From: Chitinophagaceae bacterium
GTDB taxonomy: Bacteria; Bacteroidota; Bacteroidia; Chitinophagales; Chitinophagaceae
Direction: 5' to 3'
Assembly: GCA_947447465.1 (NCBI GenBank)
Contig: CANFKE010000001.1
Location: 1 to 64,000, forward strand
Length of the DNA stretch: 64,000 nt
Below the pieces are notes generated by a model. It ran no database searches and had not been told where the DNA came from. It was given only the letters and a program-made list of their open reading frames with translations. Position numbers and translations under genes: made by a program. Below, in pieces: positions 20,415 through 28,379 of this stretch (within the stretch, counting starts at the first letter, position 1; each line of letters starts with the position of its first letter).

Positions 20415-22112
20415 TTATTCCTTCACAAATTTTTTGGTAGTAGTCGTCTTCGTCAGCTCATAGGTAAGTTGCACAAAGTAAACACCCGGTGCATAATTAG
20501 AGATATCGATACCACCATCCAGTTGCGGGCGTGGCAGCATACACATAGTACGACCTACTGAATTAGTGATCGTAACATAATATACCTTCGTTGTGGCATC
20601 TGCAAAACTGAAGTACAAACGCATACTTGCAGGGTTAGGATATACCGTATAGTCACCGGCTGTTTTTGTGGCATTACCAACTCCTGTATTGTCTGTAACT
20701 ACAAACTGCTGCATCATACCGCCATCTTCATGCGGCGCAAAATGACAGTGATACATGAACGGATGTATAGCGTCAGCATAGTCATCGAATTTGGCTACAA
20801 AACTTACGGTATCATTTACCTGCAGATAATAGGTATCCTTCCAGCCGCTTTCGTATGCGCCTACCGGATGCGAACTGCGCGACACGATCTTGAACTCTAC
20901 ATCATGGATATGGAAAGCGTGGCCGAATACATTATTATTGATCACCGTCCACTTTTCAGTAGCCCCAAGATTCACTGTCTTATTGATCGTTGTAAAGTTG
21001 AATATCGTATGATCGAATTGAAATGGTGCTGCACCCGGTCCAGGCGTTCCGTCTGTTACCAGTAGTGTTCTTGTTACAGTTGCATCTGCTGCGGTAGGAT
21101 AGGTATTGGTCACCAACGCCGCCGGCACCGATGTGATAGGGCTTGCCGTTGTTGCACCAACAACTATATGTAACACATTAAAATTACGGTTGTTGAGCAA
21201 ACTCCCGAAAGCACCGGTAGTATTTGGCTCTCCACCTCCGAATCCGAACTCCTGTCCTGCATTATAGGCCTCCAGTTCCACAGTGCTTCCCACTGCATCA
21301 CTACCCAGATTCACCATTATCTCTGCACGCTCTCCTACACTCAGTTTTATTCGGGTGGCACTTACCGGTGCATCCAGCAGACCTCCGTCATTGCCTATGA
21401 TATAGAACGTTCTGTTATCACTGAATCCCAGATTATACGCGCGCTCCATTTCTGCGTTCAGCAGTCTCAGGCGCACATACTGCTTAGGCAAGGTTACCTG
21501 CGGGTGCAATGTGCCGTTCACCACACAAGTATCCCCATAATGACGGTTAACATATGCGAAGGCATTAGAAGCATCAAAACTGCGGCTGGTAAGTGCCAGT
21601 GGTATATCGTCAACACCATACGTGCGCGGCAGCGCCAGTGCAGCCTCTGCTGCGTCTCTTACTATAATGAAACCACCCAGCCCCATCGTCATCTGCTGCT
21701 CACTCATGGTGTGCAGGTGCGGATGATACCAGAATGTTGCCGCCTGATTCTTTACCTGCCAGTATGGCTGCCACAAGGTGCCCGGAGGAATGATCTGGTG
21801 CGGACCTCCGTCCATCACCGCCGGCAGGTGCATACCATGCCAGTGCAGCGTAGTACTGTCATTCATATAGCTCTGCACATTCATGTGTACTGTGTCTCCC
21901 TGTCTGAAGATCAATGTTGGCCCCCAGAAATTACCATTGATACCTCCGGTGATGGTCTGGTTGCCCGGCAAAAACTGTTTAAAAGTATCTCTCAGCGCCA
22001 GATTGAAGGTTGTTCCCGAGAGAGTATCCGGTATCACCAACGGATTGTACTGCGCCTGAGCTACAGTGGCCAACATCACTACCAATGCGGCGACAAATAA
22101 TTTTCTACACAT
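20415..22112 (-). CDS. Multicopper oxidase with T9SS type A sorting domain
   Basis: Copper motifs TTLHWHGMHLP, FWYHPHLH, GHAFHIHDVEF, MYHCHFAPHEDGGMMQQF; C-terminal YTVYPNPASMRLYFSF...TTTTKKFVKE. Confidence 0.93.
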   Translation of the reverse strand: MCRKLFVAALVVMLATVAQAQYNPLVIPDTLSGTTFNLALRDTFKQFLPGNQTITGGINGNFWGPTLIFRQGDTVHMNVQSYMNDSTTLHWHGMHLPAVMDGGPHQIIPPGTLWQPYWQVKNQAATFWYHPHLHTMSEQQMTMGLGGFIIVRDAAEAALALPRTYGVDDIPLALTSRSFDASNAFAYVNRHYGDTCVVNGTLHPQVTLPKQYVRLRLLNAEMERAYNLGFSDNRTFYIIGNDGGLLDAPVSATRIKLSVGERAEIMVNLGSDAVGSTVELEAYNAGQEFGFGGGEPNTTGAFGSLLNNRNFNVLHIVVGATTASPITSVPAALVTNTYPTAADATVTRTLLVTDGTPGPGAAPFQFDHTIFNFTTINKTVNLGATEKWTVINNNVFGHAFHIHDVEFKIVSRSSHPVGAYESGWKDTYYLQVNDTVSFVAKFDDYADAIHPFMYHCHFAPHEDGGMMQQFVVTDNTGVGNATKTAGDYTVYPNPASMRLYFSFADATTKVYYVTITNSVGRTMCMLPRPQLDGGIDISNYAPGVYFVQLTYELTKTTTTKKFVKE

Positions 22113-22170
22113 ATTTTTACTTTTATGGTCTTACAACGTTAGACGACGTTAGTGTCCAAATCCTTCACAT

Positions 22171-22190
22171 ACACCTAAAATAGTAGGTGT
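22171..22190. promoter_or_regulatory. Inverted repeat upstream of the multicopper oxidase gene (candidate operator)
   Basis: ACACCTA-aaatag-TAGGTGT perfect 7-bp arms. Confidence 0.35.
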
Positions 22191-22283
22191 CGTCCTTCCT
22201 ACAACTCATTTTTGATTCTTTTCTGTTCAATAATAGTTATAAAAACTACTAAATATAGTGATATTCAGTAGCATACGGTTATG

Positions 22284-22291
22284 TACATTTG
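22284..22291 (+). promoter_or_regulatory. Candidate Bacteroidota -7 element (TAnnTTTG)
   Basis: TACATTTG upstream of the 22314 ORF; -33 element not clear. Confidence 0.3.
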
Positions 22292-22313
22292 TAATGTATA
22301 TAAATTGTAGATA

Positions 22314-22868
22314 TTGCTTAATTTTCTTAATTCACTTATTGAAGGAGCTTCAGATGCAATTTTTGTAGCAGACATAGTCACCGGATCCATCGTTTACGTT
22401 AATCCGGCTGCATGTAAGTTATTTGATTGCGAAGCTGCTGACCTTATTGGGAAACACCAATCTCAACTACACCCCCCGGAAGAGTTGGAAGATATCACAC
22501 AAAAATTCAGAGAATTCACAACATCAGACACCTATAAGGAGACCACTGCTCATATTTTGACAAAAAGCGGTACTAAAAAGCTGGTTTTAATTACTGCTGC
22601 GAATATGTTTGAAATGGACGGCAAAATGTATGCATCTGCCTACTTCAAAGACATATCTCATGTAGAGCAATTAAAGAAGATCGCCCACGATCAGTCTCAT
22701 TTAGTGCGTCGCCCGTTGGCCAATATACTCGGCATATCCAAAATACTTACCGAGTCCGGAATTGCTTCCGAAGATGAAAAAAAGGAACTGCTTACCGACC
22801 TGTATTTTGAAGCACAGCAATTAGATAGTGTAGTGAAAACGGTCATATTGAACGCTAATGCTGTTTAA
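22314..22868 (+). CDS. PAS-DHp protein lacking HATPase domain, copy 1
   Basis: PAS ASDAIFVADIVTGSIVYVNPAACKLF; H-box-like IAHDQSHLVRRPLANILGISKIL; ends after the second DHp helix; TTG start in the ORF track. Confidence 0.8.
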   Translation: MLNFLNSLIEGASDAIFVADIVTGSIVYVNPAACKLFDCEAADLIGKHQSQLHPPEELEDITQKFREFTTSDTYKETTAHILTKSGTKKLVLITAANMFEMDGKMYASAYFKDISHVEQLKKIAHDQSHLVRRPLANILGISKILTESGIASEDEKKELLTDLYFEAQQLDSVVKTVILNANAV

Positions 22869-22939
22869 ACATGTTACAAATTAATGATCGGTTGTCCCCG
22901 GCCATTAGTATCTTTACCAACAATACTTTTTTCCTATCT

Positions 22940-23527
22940 ATGTTTAATATTGAAAGTGCCCTATCTAAACTCGTTGATAATACAAATATGTTCCTTGTGT
23001 GTATTGACATGTATGGAAACTACTGCTATGCAAATAATGCCTTTTACAAACGATTCACGCTTAACAACAAATCTGCTGTTGGCAGGCATTCATTAGAAGA
23101 TATACATATTGACGACCATGGTCTTGTCATGGCAACCGTTGATCTGTGTTGGAAGAGTCCGAATACTGCACACGAAATAGTGGTCAGAAAACCAACCCCC
23201 TCCGGTGATTATATCTATACCAAATGGGATTTCATTGCAATGACCAATGAGAGTGATTCACCATATATCCTATGTATAGGCTTCGAGATCACCGGTTTTA
23301 TTGAAAATATTGCCGCCAATGTTACCCGCCTTCAGGAAATAGCCTTCGACCAGTCGCACCTCGTAAGAAGACCTCTCGCCAACATTCTTGGTCTTTCTAA
23401 ACTCCTTTCGGAAACAAATATCGTATCCGAAGACGAAACTAAGGACTTCCTCTCCCAGCTGCATTCAGAGGCCCAGCAACTCGACAACATCATTAAACTT
23501 GTCAACGAAAAAACACAAAAAGAATAA
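22940..23527 (+). CDS. PAS-DHp protein lacking HATPase domain, copy 2 (tandem paralog)
   Basis: IAFDQSHLVRRPLANILGLSKLLSETNIVSEDETKDFLSQLHSEAQQLDNIIK parallels the preceding gene; ATG at 22940 preferred over 22871. Confidence 0.8.
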   Translation: MFNIESALSKLVDNTNMFLVCIDMYGNYCYANNAFYKRFTLNNKSAVGRHSLEDIHIDDHGLVMATVDLCWKSPNTAHEIVVRKPTPSGDYIYTKWDFIAMTNESDSPYILCIGFEITGFIENIAANVTRLQEIAFDQSHLVRRPLANILGLSKLLSETNIVSEDETKDFLSQLHSEAQQLDNIIKLVNEKTQKE

Positions 23528-23565
23528 GATGTAACTAGTTGGGAAAACGATTCATTAATGACTAC

Positions 23566-23976
23566 TTAGTTGTATGCGGTAATGACATGAGAGTCATCAA
23601 AATAGAAGCACATAGGACGCCAATCCATCCAACATGCTTGATATTGTTCTCTGTGACCATAATTAGAACGATTTATATTGTCTGGTTTCCCCCTTTCATA
23701 TACTAGCATCTCATATGTCATACCAATCCAAACTTCCTTTTTTTTAATTGATTCCGCAGTTTCTACATCACAATTAAACTTATCCATAATTGGCATTAAT
23801 CGTTTGCCCTTTCTTTCTGTAGCAATTCTCTCCTTTTCATATTGTTTTGCATTTTTTATACTATCCTCTGCATTTAGGCTGCGCCTAATGTCTTTGTTCA
23901 TCCTAATGTCATGATCTATTTCTATCGGAGAAACAAATTTTGTATCCTCAGACTCTACTTTTCCCATCATTATCAA
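23566..23976 (-). CDS. Conserved hypothetical protein (BamE/SmpA-like segment)
   Basis: 136 aa; IKKKEVWIGMTYEMLVYERGKPDNINRSNYGHREQYQACW...CFYFDDSHVITAYN. Confidence 0.65.
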   Translation of the reverse strand: MIMMGKVESEDTKFVSPIEIDHDIRMNKDIRRSLNAEDSIKNAKQYEKERIATERKGKRLMPIMDKFNCDVETAESIKKKEVWIGMTYEMLVYERGKPDNINRSNYGHREQYQACWMDWRPMCFYFDDSHVITAYN

Positions 23977-24116
23977 ACTAACCTTTTATTTAGAGTAAAA
24001 TTAATTTTTGTATTAATTTTTAAGTTGTTGATAATTAATTGATAATAAAGACTATCTTCACTAATATTTTTCTATATTAAGGGGAATTATTAAGTACTAA
24101 TAGTAAAAATCAGGTA

Positions 24117-24290
24117 ATGAAGAAGTTTGAATTTTTTGACATATTGATTTTAATGGCAGCATTCCTGTCATTAGCCTACTCAGAGTTGAGCTGGTTTAAA
24201 GGGGAGAAAGAGGCCGCTTTATTTGTTGGACTATGGGTGCCGTCCATAATTGGTTTTGGGATCTATTTAAAACTTATAAAAAGAAAATAA
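24117..24290 (+). CDS. Small predicted membrane protein (57 aa), not in the ORF track
   Basis: MKKFEFFDILILMAAFLSLAYSELSWFKGEKEAALFVGLWVPSIIGFGIYLKLIKRK*; two hydrophobic segments. Confidence 0.6.
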   Translation: MKKFEFFDILILMAAFLSLAYSELSWFKGEKEAALFVGLWVPSIIGFGIYLKLIKRK

Positions 24291-24291
24291 T

Positions 24292-24384
24292 ATGACAGAG
24301 TTTATACCATATTTTGCCGGCATTATTACGTTGATTTTCGGTGCCGCGTTTGTGATGGCAGTTGTGAGGTTGGATAAAGAGTAA
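24292..24384 (+). CDS. Very small predicted membrane protein (30 aa)
   Basis: MTEFIPYFAGIITLIFGAAFVMAVVRLDKE*; starts 2 nt after the preceding stop. Confidence 0.5.
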   Translation: MTEFIPYFAGIITLIFGAAFVMAVVRLDKE

Positions 24385-24452
24385 TTAAGTTGTCACACTC
24401 AAACTCTGTTCAAAGACATTAACAGTTGGGAACATCTTATTTTTCAACACTA

Positions 24453-24501
24453 AACATACAACAAAAAAGCAGCTCAGTGAGCTGCTTTTTTGTTGTATGT
24501 T
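24453..24501. terminator. 49-nt near-perfect palindrome, probable bidirectional terminator
   Basis: aacatacaacaaaaaagcagctca-g-tgagctgcttttttgttgtatgtt; 24-bp arms. Confidence 0.85.
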
Positions 24502-24982
24502 ATTTCCGCCGTTGTTGGCCTTCTCACCAACAACCATCAGAATGCACTCGCTTTGTAACGGTATCAAAAACACTTCCCGACCACCTAAAACAGCATTAGT
24601 AAAATGCAAAAAGCCATACATTTCTATAAGCTTTTTGCCGACTGGACTAGACGTGAATAATAGCAAGCGTATTGGTTCGTTTTTACGGCTTCTCACATCC
24701 TATTAGTTTTATAGCTTAGTCGCTTGTTAGATCGCATCTACTCGCATGAGTTGGAACAGCCACCTTTACGCCGGCTTTGCTCCTGCAAGTAATAAGTTCT
24801 ACCTGATGTTGATCTGTCTTCTTTCTGGAAGTTTCGCCAACCTATGGTCTGAACCCGAAAGCAACAACCACAAGTAACGTTTAAATCCTAACATCTCGAT
24901 AATGACACCATTTTAACCAGTACCTCCAAACATAAAGTAGTTGTATGTAACACAGATGATTTAACAGGGTATAAATAATATC

Positions 24983-25414
24983 TTAATAAAATTTTTCAGT
25001 CTTTGCTTTATAATTGTCTTTAATCATTTGAATAAAAGCGTCCTTATTGCTTTTCATTATAGCTATTTCCGGACTATCCCTCATAATTGAATTTAATTCC
25101 CTCACATTTTCATCACTCCAAATAGACAATTCAACAATAATAGGAGTTAAAGCCAAGCCCTTTGGTGTAAGAAGGTATAGATTGGTTTTTCTATTATCCG
25201 GAAGCTGAGTTTTGGTTATTATCCCTAATTCTTCCAAACATTTCAGCTTAGAAGAAAGAATGTTTGTGGCAATTGCTTCATCGCTTTCCGTGAAGTCTTT
25301 AAACGTTCTCTTATCTTCTATTAGCATTTGCTTAATGATAACCAACACCCATTTGTCCCCTAAAATATCTAGGGCAGAAGTGATCGGGCATTCGCATCGA
25401 AATTTATAGTCCAT
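24983..25414 (-). CDS. HxlR-family winged-helix transcriptional regulator
   Basis: CPITSALDILGDKWVLVIIKQMLIEDKRTFKDF...SSKLKCLEELGIITKTQLPDNRKTNLYLLTPKGLAL. Confidence 0.93.
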   Translation of the reverse strand: MDYKFRCECPITSALDILGDKWVLVIIKQMLIEDKRTFKDFTESDEAIATNILSSKLKCLEELGIITKTQLPDNRKTNLYLLTPKGLALTPIIVELSIWSDENVRELNSIMRDSPEIAIMKSNKDAFIQMIKDNYKAKTEKFY

Positions 25415-25430
25415 GTTATGCTAACATTAA

Positions 25431-25511
25431 TTTTACTTGCAAATTGCAATTCATTTTGTTTTTTGCTTGCAAAACAAAAGTAATTATCTATTTTTGCTTG
25501 CAAATCAAAAG
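25431..25511. promoter_or_regulatory. Three direct repeats in the hxlR-DUF1330 divergent promoter (candidate operator)
   Basis: 25431 ttttacttgcaaattgcaat; 25461 ttttgcttgcaaaacaaaag; 25492 ttttgcttgcaaatcaaaag; spacing 30 and 31 bp. Confidence 0.7.
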
Positions 25512-25533
25512 CAATAGTTAAATTTTAAAAACA

Positions 25534-25875
25534 ATGGAAAATCAAGAAAAAAGCACCTCGGGTGCAAATGTAACAAAGCCAGCCTACATTATGGTTCAAA
25601 TGAAAGTTGAAAGCCTAGAAGAGCTTAATCAACGTTATGCGCAATTTGCAATTCCTATTTTGATGAAGCATGGCGGCCAAATGATTGCAGGCACTCCCGC
25701 ACCAAACGTAAAAGAAGGGGAGTGGAATGGGAATTGGGCTGCAGTACTTCAATTTCCCAGTATGGATGCAGCGGAAGGCTGGTACAATTCTGAGGAGTAT
25801 CAACCTTACAAAAACCTTCGCATCAATGAACTACAATCTGAAGCCGGTAGAGTGGTAATTATACCGGGAATGTAA
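25534..25875 (+). CDS. DUF1330 family protein
   Basis: AYIMVQMKVESLEELNQRYAQFAIPILMKHGGQMIAGT...LQFPSMDAAEGWYNSEEYQPYKNLR. Confidence 0.9.
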   Translation: MENQEKSTSGANVTKPAYIMVQMKVESLEELNQRYAQFAIPILMKHGGQMIAGTPAPNVKEGEWNGNWAAVLQFPSMDAAEGWYNSEEYQPYKNLRINELQSEAGRVVIIPGM

Positions 25876-25897
25876 TTTGTTGTCTTCACTTTTAAGA

Positions 25898-25925
25898 ACC
25901 AAGCTTAGTTATCTCTAAGCTTGGT
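25898..25925 (+). terminator. Hairpin between DUF1330 and reductase genes (terminator or attenuator)
   Basis: accaagcttag-ttatct-ctaagcttggt, 11-bp arms. Confidence 0.7.
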
Positions 25926-25957
25926 TTATTATTTAAAAAACTAATCCAACGTAAAAA

Positions 25958-26986
25958 ATGAAAAAAGTATTAGTAACAGGAATTACAGGGTTTGTAGGAC
26001 AGCATTGCGCTGCCGAATTATTAAAACGTGGTTATTCCGTAAGAGGTTCGGTCAGAAGCTTGTCTAAAACAGAAGATGTAGTAAATGGTATTAAAAAAGA
26101 AATTGACACCAAAGGCAATTTGGAGTTTTGCGAACTTGACCTAATGAAAGATGCAGGTTGGGATAACGCAATGGAGGGTTGCGATTATGTCTTGCATATT
26201 GCATCACCTTTTGTTGTTAAAGTACCCAAAGATGAAAATGAATTAATAAAACCAGCTGTTGAAGGTACATTAAGAGCATTGAAAGCCGCAAAAAAAGCTG
26301 GAGTAAAAAGAGTAGTGCTTACATCCTCTACAGTTGCTATGCACGGAGGACAAAAAGGTTTAATTAAAATAGATCAAGACAGTTGGACGAACGTAGATGC
26401 CAAAAATGTAACTGCTTATTTCAAAAGTAAAACACTTGCAGAAAAAAGAGCATGGGATTTCATAAAAAAGCAGACGGGTAATAATATTTTAGAGTTGGTA
26501 GTTATTAATCCCGGACCTATTTACGGACCAACACTGACAGGAAATTTAGCTACGGAAGCAATGGATTTCTTCAAAAAATTAATTACCGGGCAAGTTCCGA
26601 TGTTACCCCACGCCAATTCAGTAATGTCCGATGTAAGAGATGTAGCAACTATCCATGTAGCAGCCTTAGAAAATGAAAAAGCCAACGGCAAGCGCTTCAT
26701 TGTAACTTCTGAAAAGCCACATGCAATAAAAGAAATAGGAACAATTTTAAGATCAAAGGGATATGATAAAGTGAGCACCAGATTGGCTCCGACCTTTTTG
26801 CTAAAATTTATTGCCAATTTTAATGATGAAATGAAAGGAATGTTGCCGTTTGTAGGCAATACTATTGAAGCTGACATAGATGATACTATGAAAACATTTA
26901 ATTGGAAACCAATTCCCTTTGAAACAACAGTTTTGGACACTGCTAAATCAGTGGAAGCATCTCTTAAGAAGTACGGAGTTCAATAG
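25958..26986 (+). CDS. NAD-dependent epimerase/dehydratase (dihydroflavonol-4-reductase-like extended SDR)
   Basis: VLVTGITGFVGQHCAAELLKRGYSVRGSVRS, VVLTSSTVAMHG, YFKSKTLAEKRAWDF. Confidence 0.93.
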   Translation: MKKVLVTGITGFVGQHCAAELLKRGYSVRGSVRSLSKTEDVVNGIKKEIDTKGNLEFCELDLMKDAGWDNAMEGCDYVLHIASPFVVKVPKDENELIKPAVEGTLRALKAAKKAGVKRVVLTSSTVAMHGGQKGLIKIDQDSWTNVDAKNVTAYFKSKTLAEKRAWDFIKKQTGNNILELVVINPGPIYGPTLTGNLATEAMDFFKKLITGQVPMLPHANSVMSDVRDVATIHVAALENEKANGKRFIVTSEKPHAIKEIGTILRSKGYDKVSTRLAPTFLLKFIANFNDEMKGMLPFVGNTIEADIDDTMKTFNWKPIPFETTVLDTAKSVEASLKKYGVQ

Positions 26987-27052
26987 TCTTTAAAACGGTC
27001 CATAAAATGGAAGAAGCGAAACAAGGACGACGAAGGAGTAGTAGCATAAAAA

Positions 27053-27078
27053 GAGCCTGACTTTTAACAGTCAGGCTC
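27053..27078 (+). terminator. Hairpin terminator downstream of the SDR gene
   Basis: gagcctgact-tttaac-agtcaggctc. Confidence 0.65.
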
Positions 27079-27157
27079 TCAAATTTTTATCAGATATGAC
27101 GAAAGCGAACTTGAAAAACCGCCACCTATTCCGCCACCTCATAGGGAAAATAACAAA

Positions 27158-27182
27158 AGACCCGCTCTAGGAGCGGGTCTTT
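27158..27182. terminator. Terminator downstream of tRNA-Asp (read on - strand)
   Basis: agacccgctctaggagcgggtctt, perfect stem flanked by an A-run on + strand. Confidence 0.75.
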
Positions 27183-27183
27183 G

Positions 27184-27257
27184 CGGACTGGACGGGACTC
27201 GAACCCGCGACCTCCGCCGTGACAGGGCGGCATTCTAACCAACTGAACTACCAATCC
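27184..27257 (-). tRNA. tRNA-Asp (GTC)
   Basis: - strand GGATTGGTAGTTCAGTTGGTTAGAATGCCGCCCTGTCACGGCGGAGGTCGCGGGTTCGAGTCCCGTCCAGTCCG; full cloverleaf, anticodon GTC. Confidence 0.97.
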
Positions 27258-27333
27258 AAAGTAGTTGTCTATAATCTATATAAAAAGAACTATCAATCTC
27301 GTTTCTCTAACCCGTCCCAACCTATGGTCGGGA

Positions 27334-27371
27334 TGACAGGGCGGCATTCTAACCAACTGAACTACCAATCC
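27334..27371 (-). repeat. Duplicate of the 5' half of tRNA-Asp
   Basis: tgacagggcggcattctaaccaactgaactaccaatcc, identical to 27220-27257. Confidence 0.9.
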
Positions 27372-27589
27372 TTTTGTTCAATTCCCCTCAACGGGAGTGC
27401 AAAGATAAGCACTTTTCTGACTTAGACAAATATTTATCCCAAAATCAGCAAATTTTTCTAAAATTCCTGGTGCATATTATTTCTCACATTTCGCTATGTG
27501 CTTTTGGGTAAAGTACACCGTATGAACACGCCGGCATCTATTACGTTTACAGATCCGCATAAATAATAATAGCACCGGGAGCTTACGCG

Positions 27590-28165
27590 TCAATAGAGTT
27601 TTATGTTCAGGGTGTCTATATATTTTGTGCTGTCGGTCTTCGTCAACTCTATAATAAATGTTCTGCTACCTAAAAGTTCAGGTTGATACAGCAACGTAAA
27701 ATATCTTGTCTCCTTGAAGCTATCTGCATCATTCCTTTTCTGGTGAAAGTTAAAATCGGGCCAGATAAAATTGTTGCCCGACAATGGATATACCTTATAC
27801 TCCGGAGAGGTGAACAGCACATTAAAGCGGTCGTTAAGCGACGAATATGCAGGATGGGTAGAGTCAAAATCGGTCAAAGAATAGATATTCATCGCTTCTA
27901 TTCTGCTTTGGGTGCTGAAAACATCTTCATACACATCATCAAAACCATCATCATGCCCGGTAAGTAGTGCAGAGCACGTACACTTTATGGCGTAGGATAA
28001 TGAACGAACAGAATCTGATGTAAGCGATACCGGCGGCACTCCCGATTTGTCTGCATTGCTATAAGTAGCCCCAATTATCTCATAAGTATATTTCCTTGCC
28101 TTGGTACAAGCCATCAACAACATGCAGATCAGAACAACGAAAATGAACGGATGACGTAGATTCAT
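27590..28165 (-). CDS. Putative lipoprotein, function unknown
   Basis: Lipobox-like VLICMLLMAC; start at internal MNLRHPF. Confidence 0.7.
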   Translation of the reverse strand: MNLRHPFIFVVLICMLLMACTKARKYTYEIIGATYSNADKSGVPPVSLTSDSVRSLSYAIKCTCSALLTGHDDGFDDVYEDVFSTQSRIEAMNIYSLTDFDSTHPAYSSLNDRFNVLFTSPEYKVYPLSGNNFIWPDFNFHQKRNDADSFKETRYFTLLYQPELLGSRTFIIELTKTDSTKYIDTLNIKLY

Positions 28166-28379
28166 AAGATTATTTGCGCAGTTAAACTTACAATTAGTAA
28201 GTCGCATTTTATGTGCCATATTCAATTACTGCCTATGCGTACTGATTTTGGAATTATTCAAATATAGAATTGATCGCACACCAATAGCGCTCCATTCCTT
28301 TATGACGATCATCATTTTATTAACTGACTTTGATTGTCTAACAGGCCTTCTTGCTGAAGTAATTTTATAGAAAAACAGC

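Noticed and set aside
24385-24696. 103-aa minus-strand ORF (MRSRKNEPIRLLLFTSSPVG...)
   Set aside because: Runs through the 49-nt terminator palindrome (NNIQQKSSSLSCFFVVCLV) and has no recognised domain; treated as part of a non-coding block.
27219-27425. 68-aa plus-strand ORF with an internal duplication (MTGRHSNQLNYQS...)
   Set aside because: Apparent protein repeat is just the tRNA-Asp gene and its half-copy read antisense.
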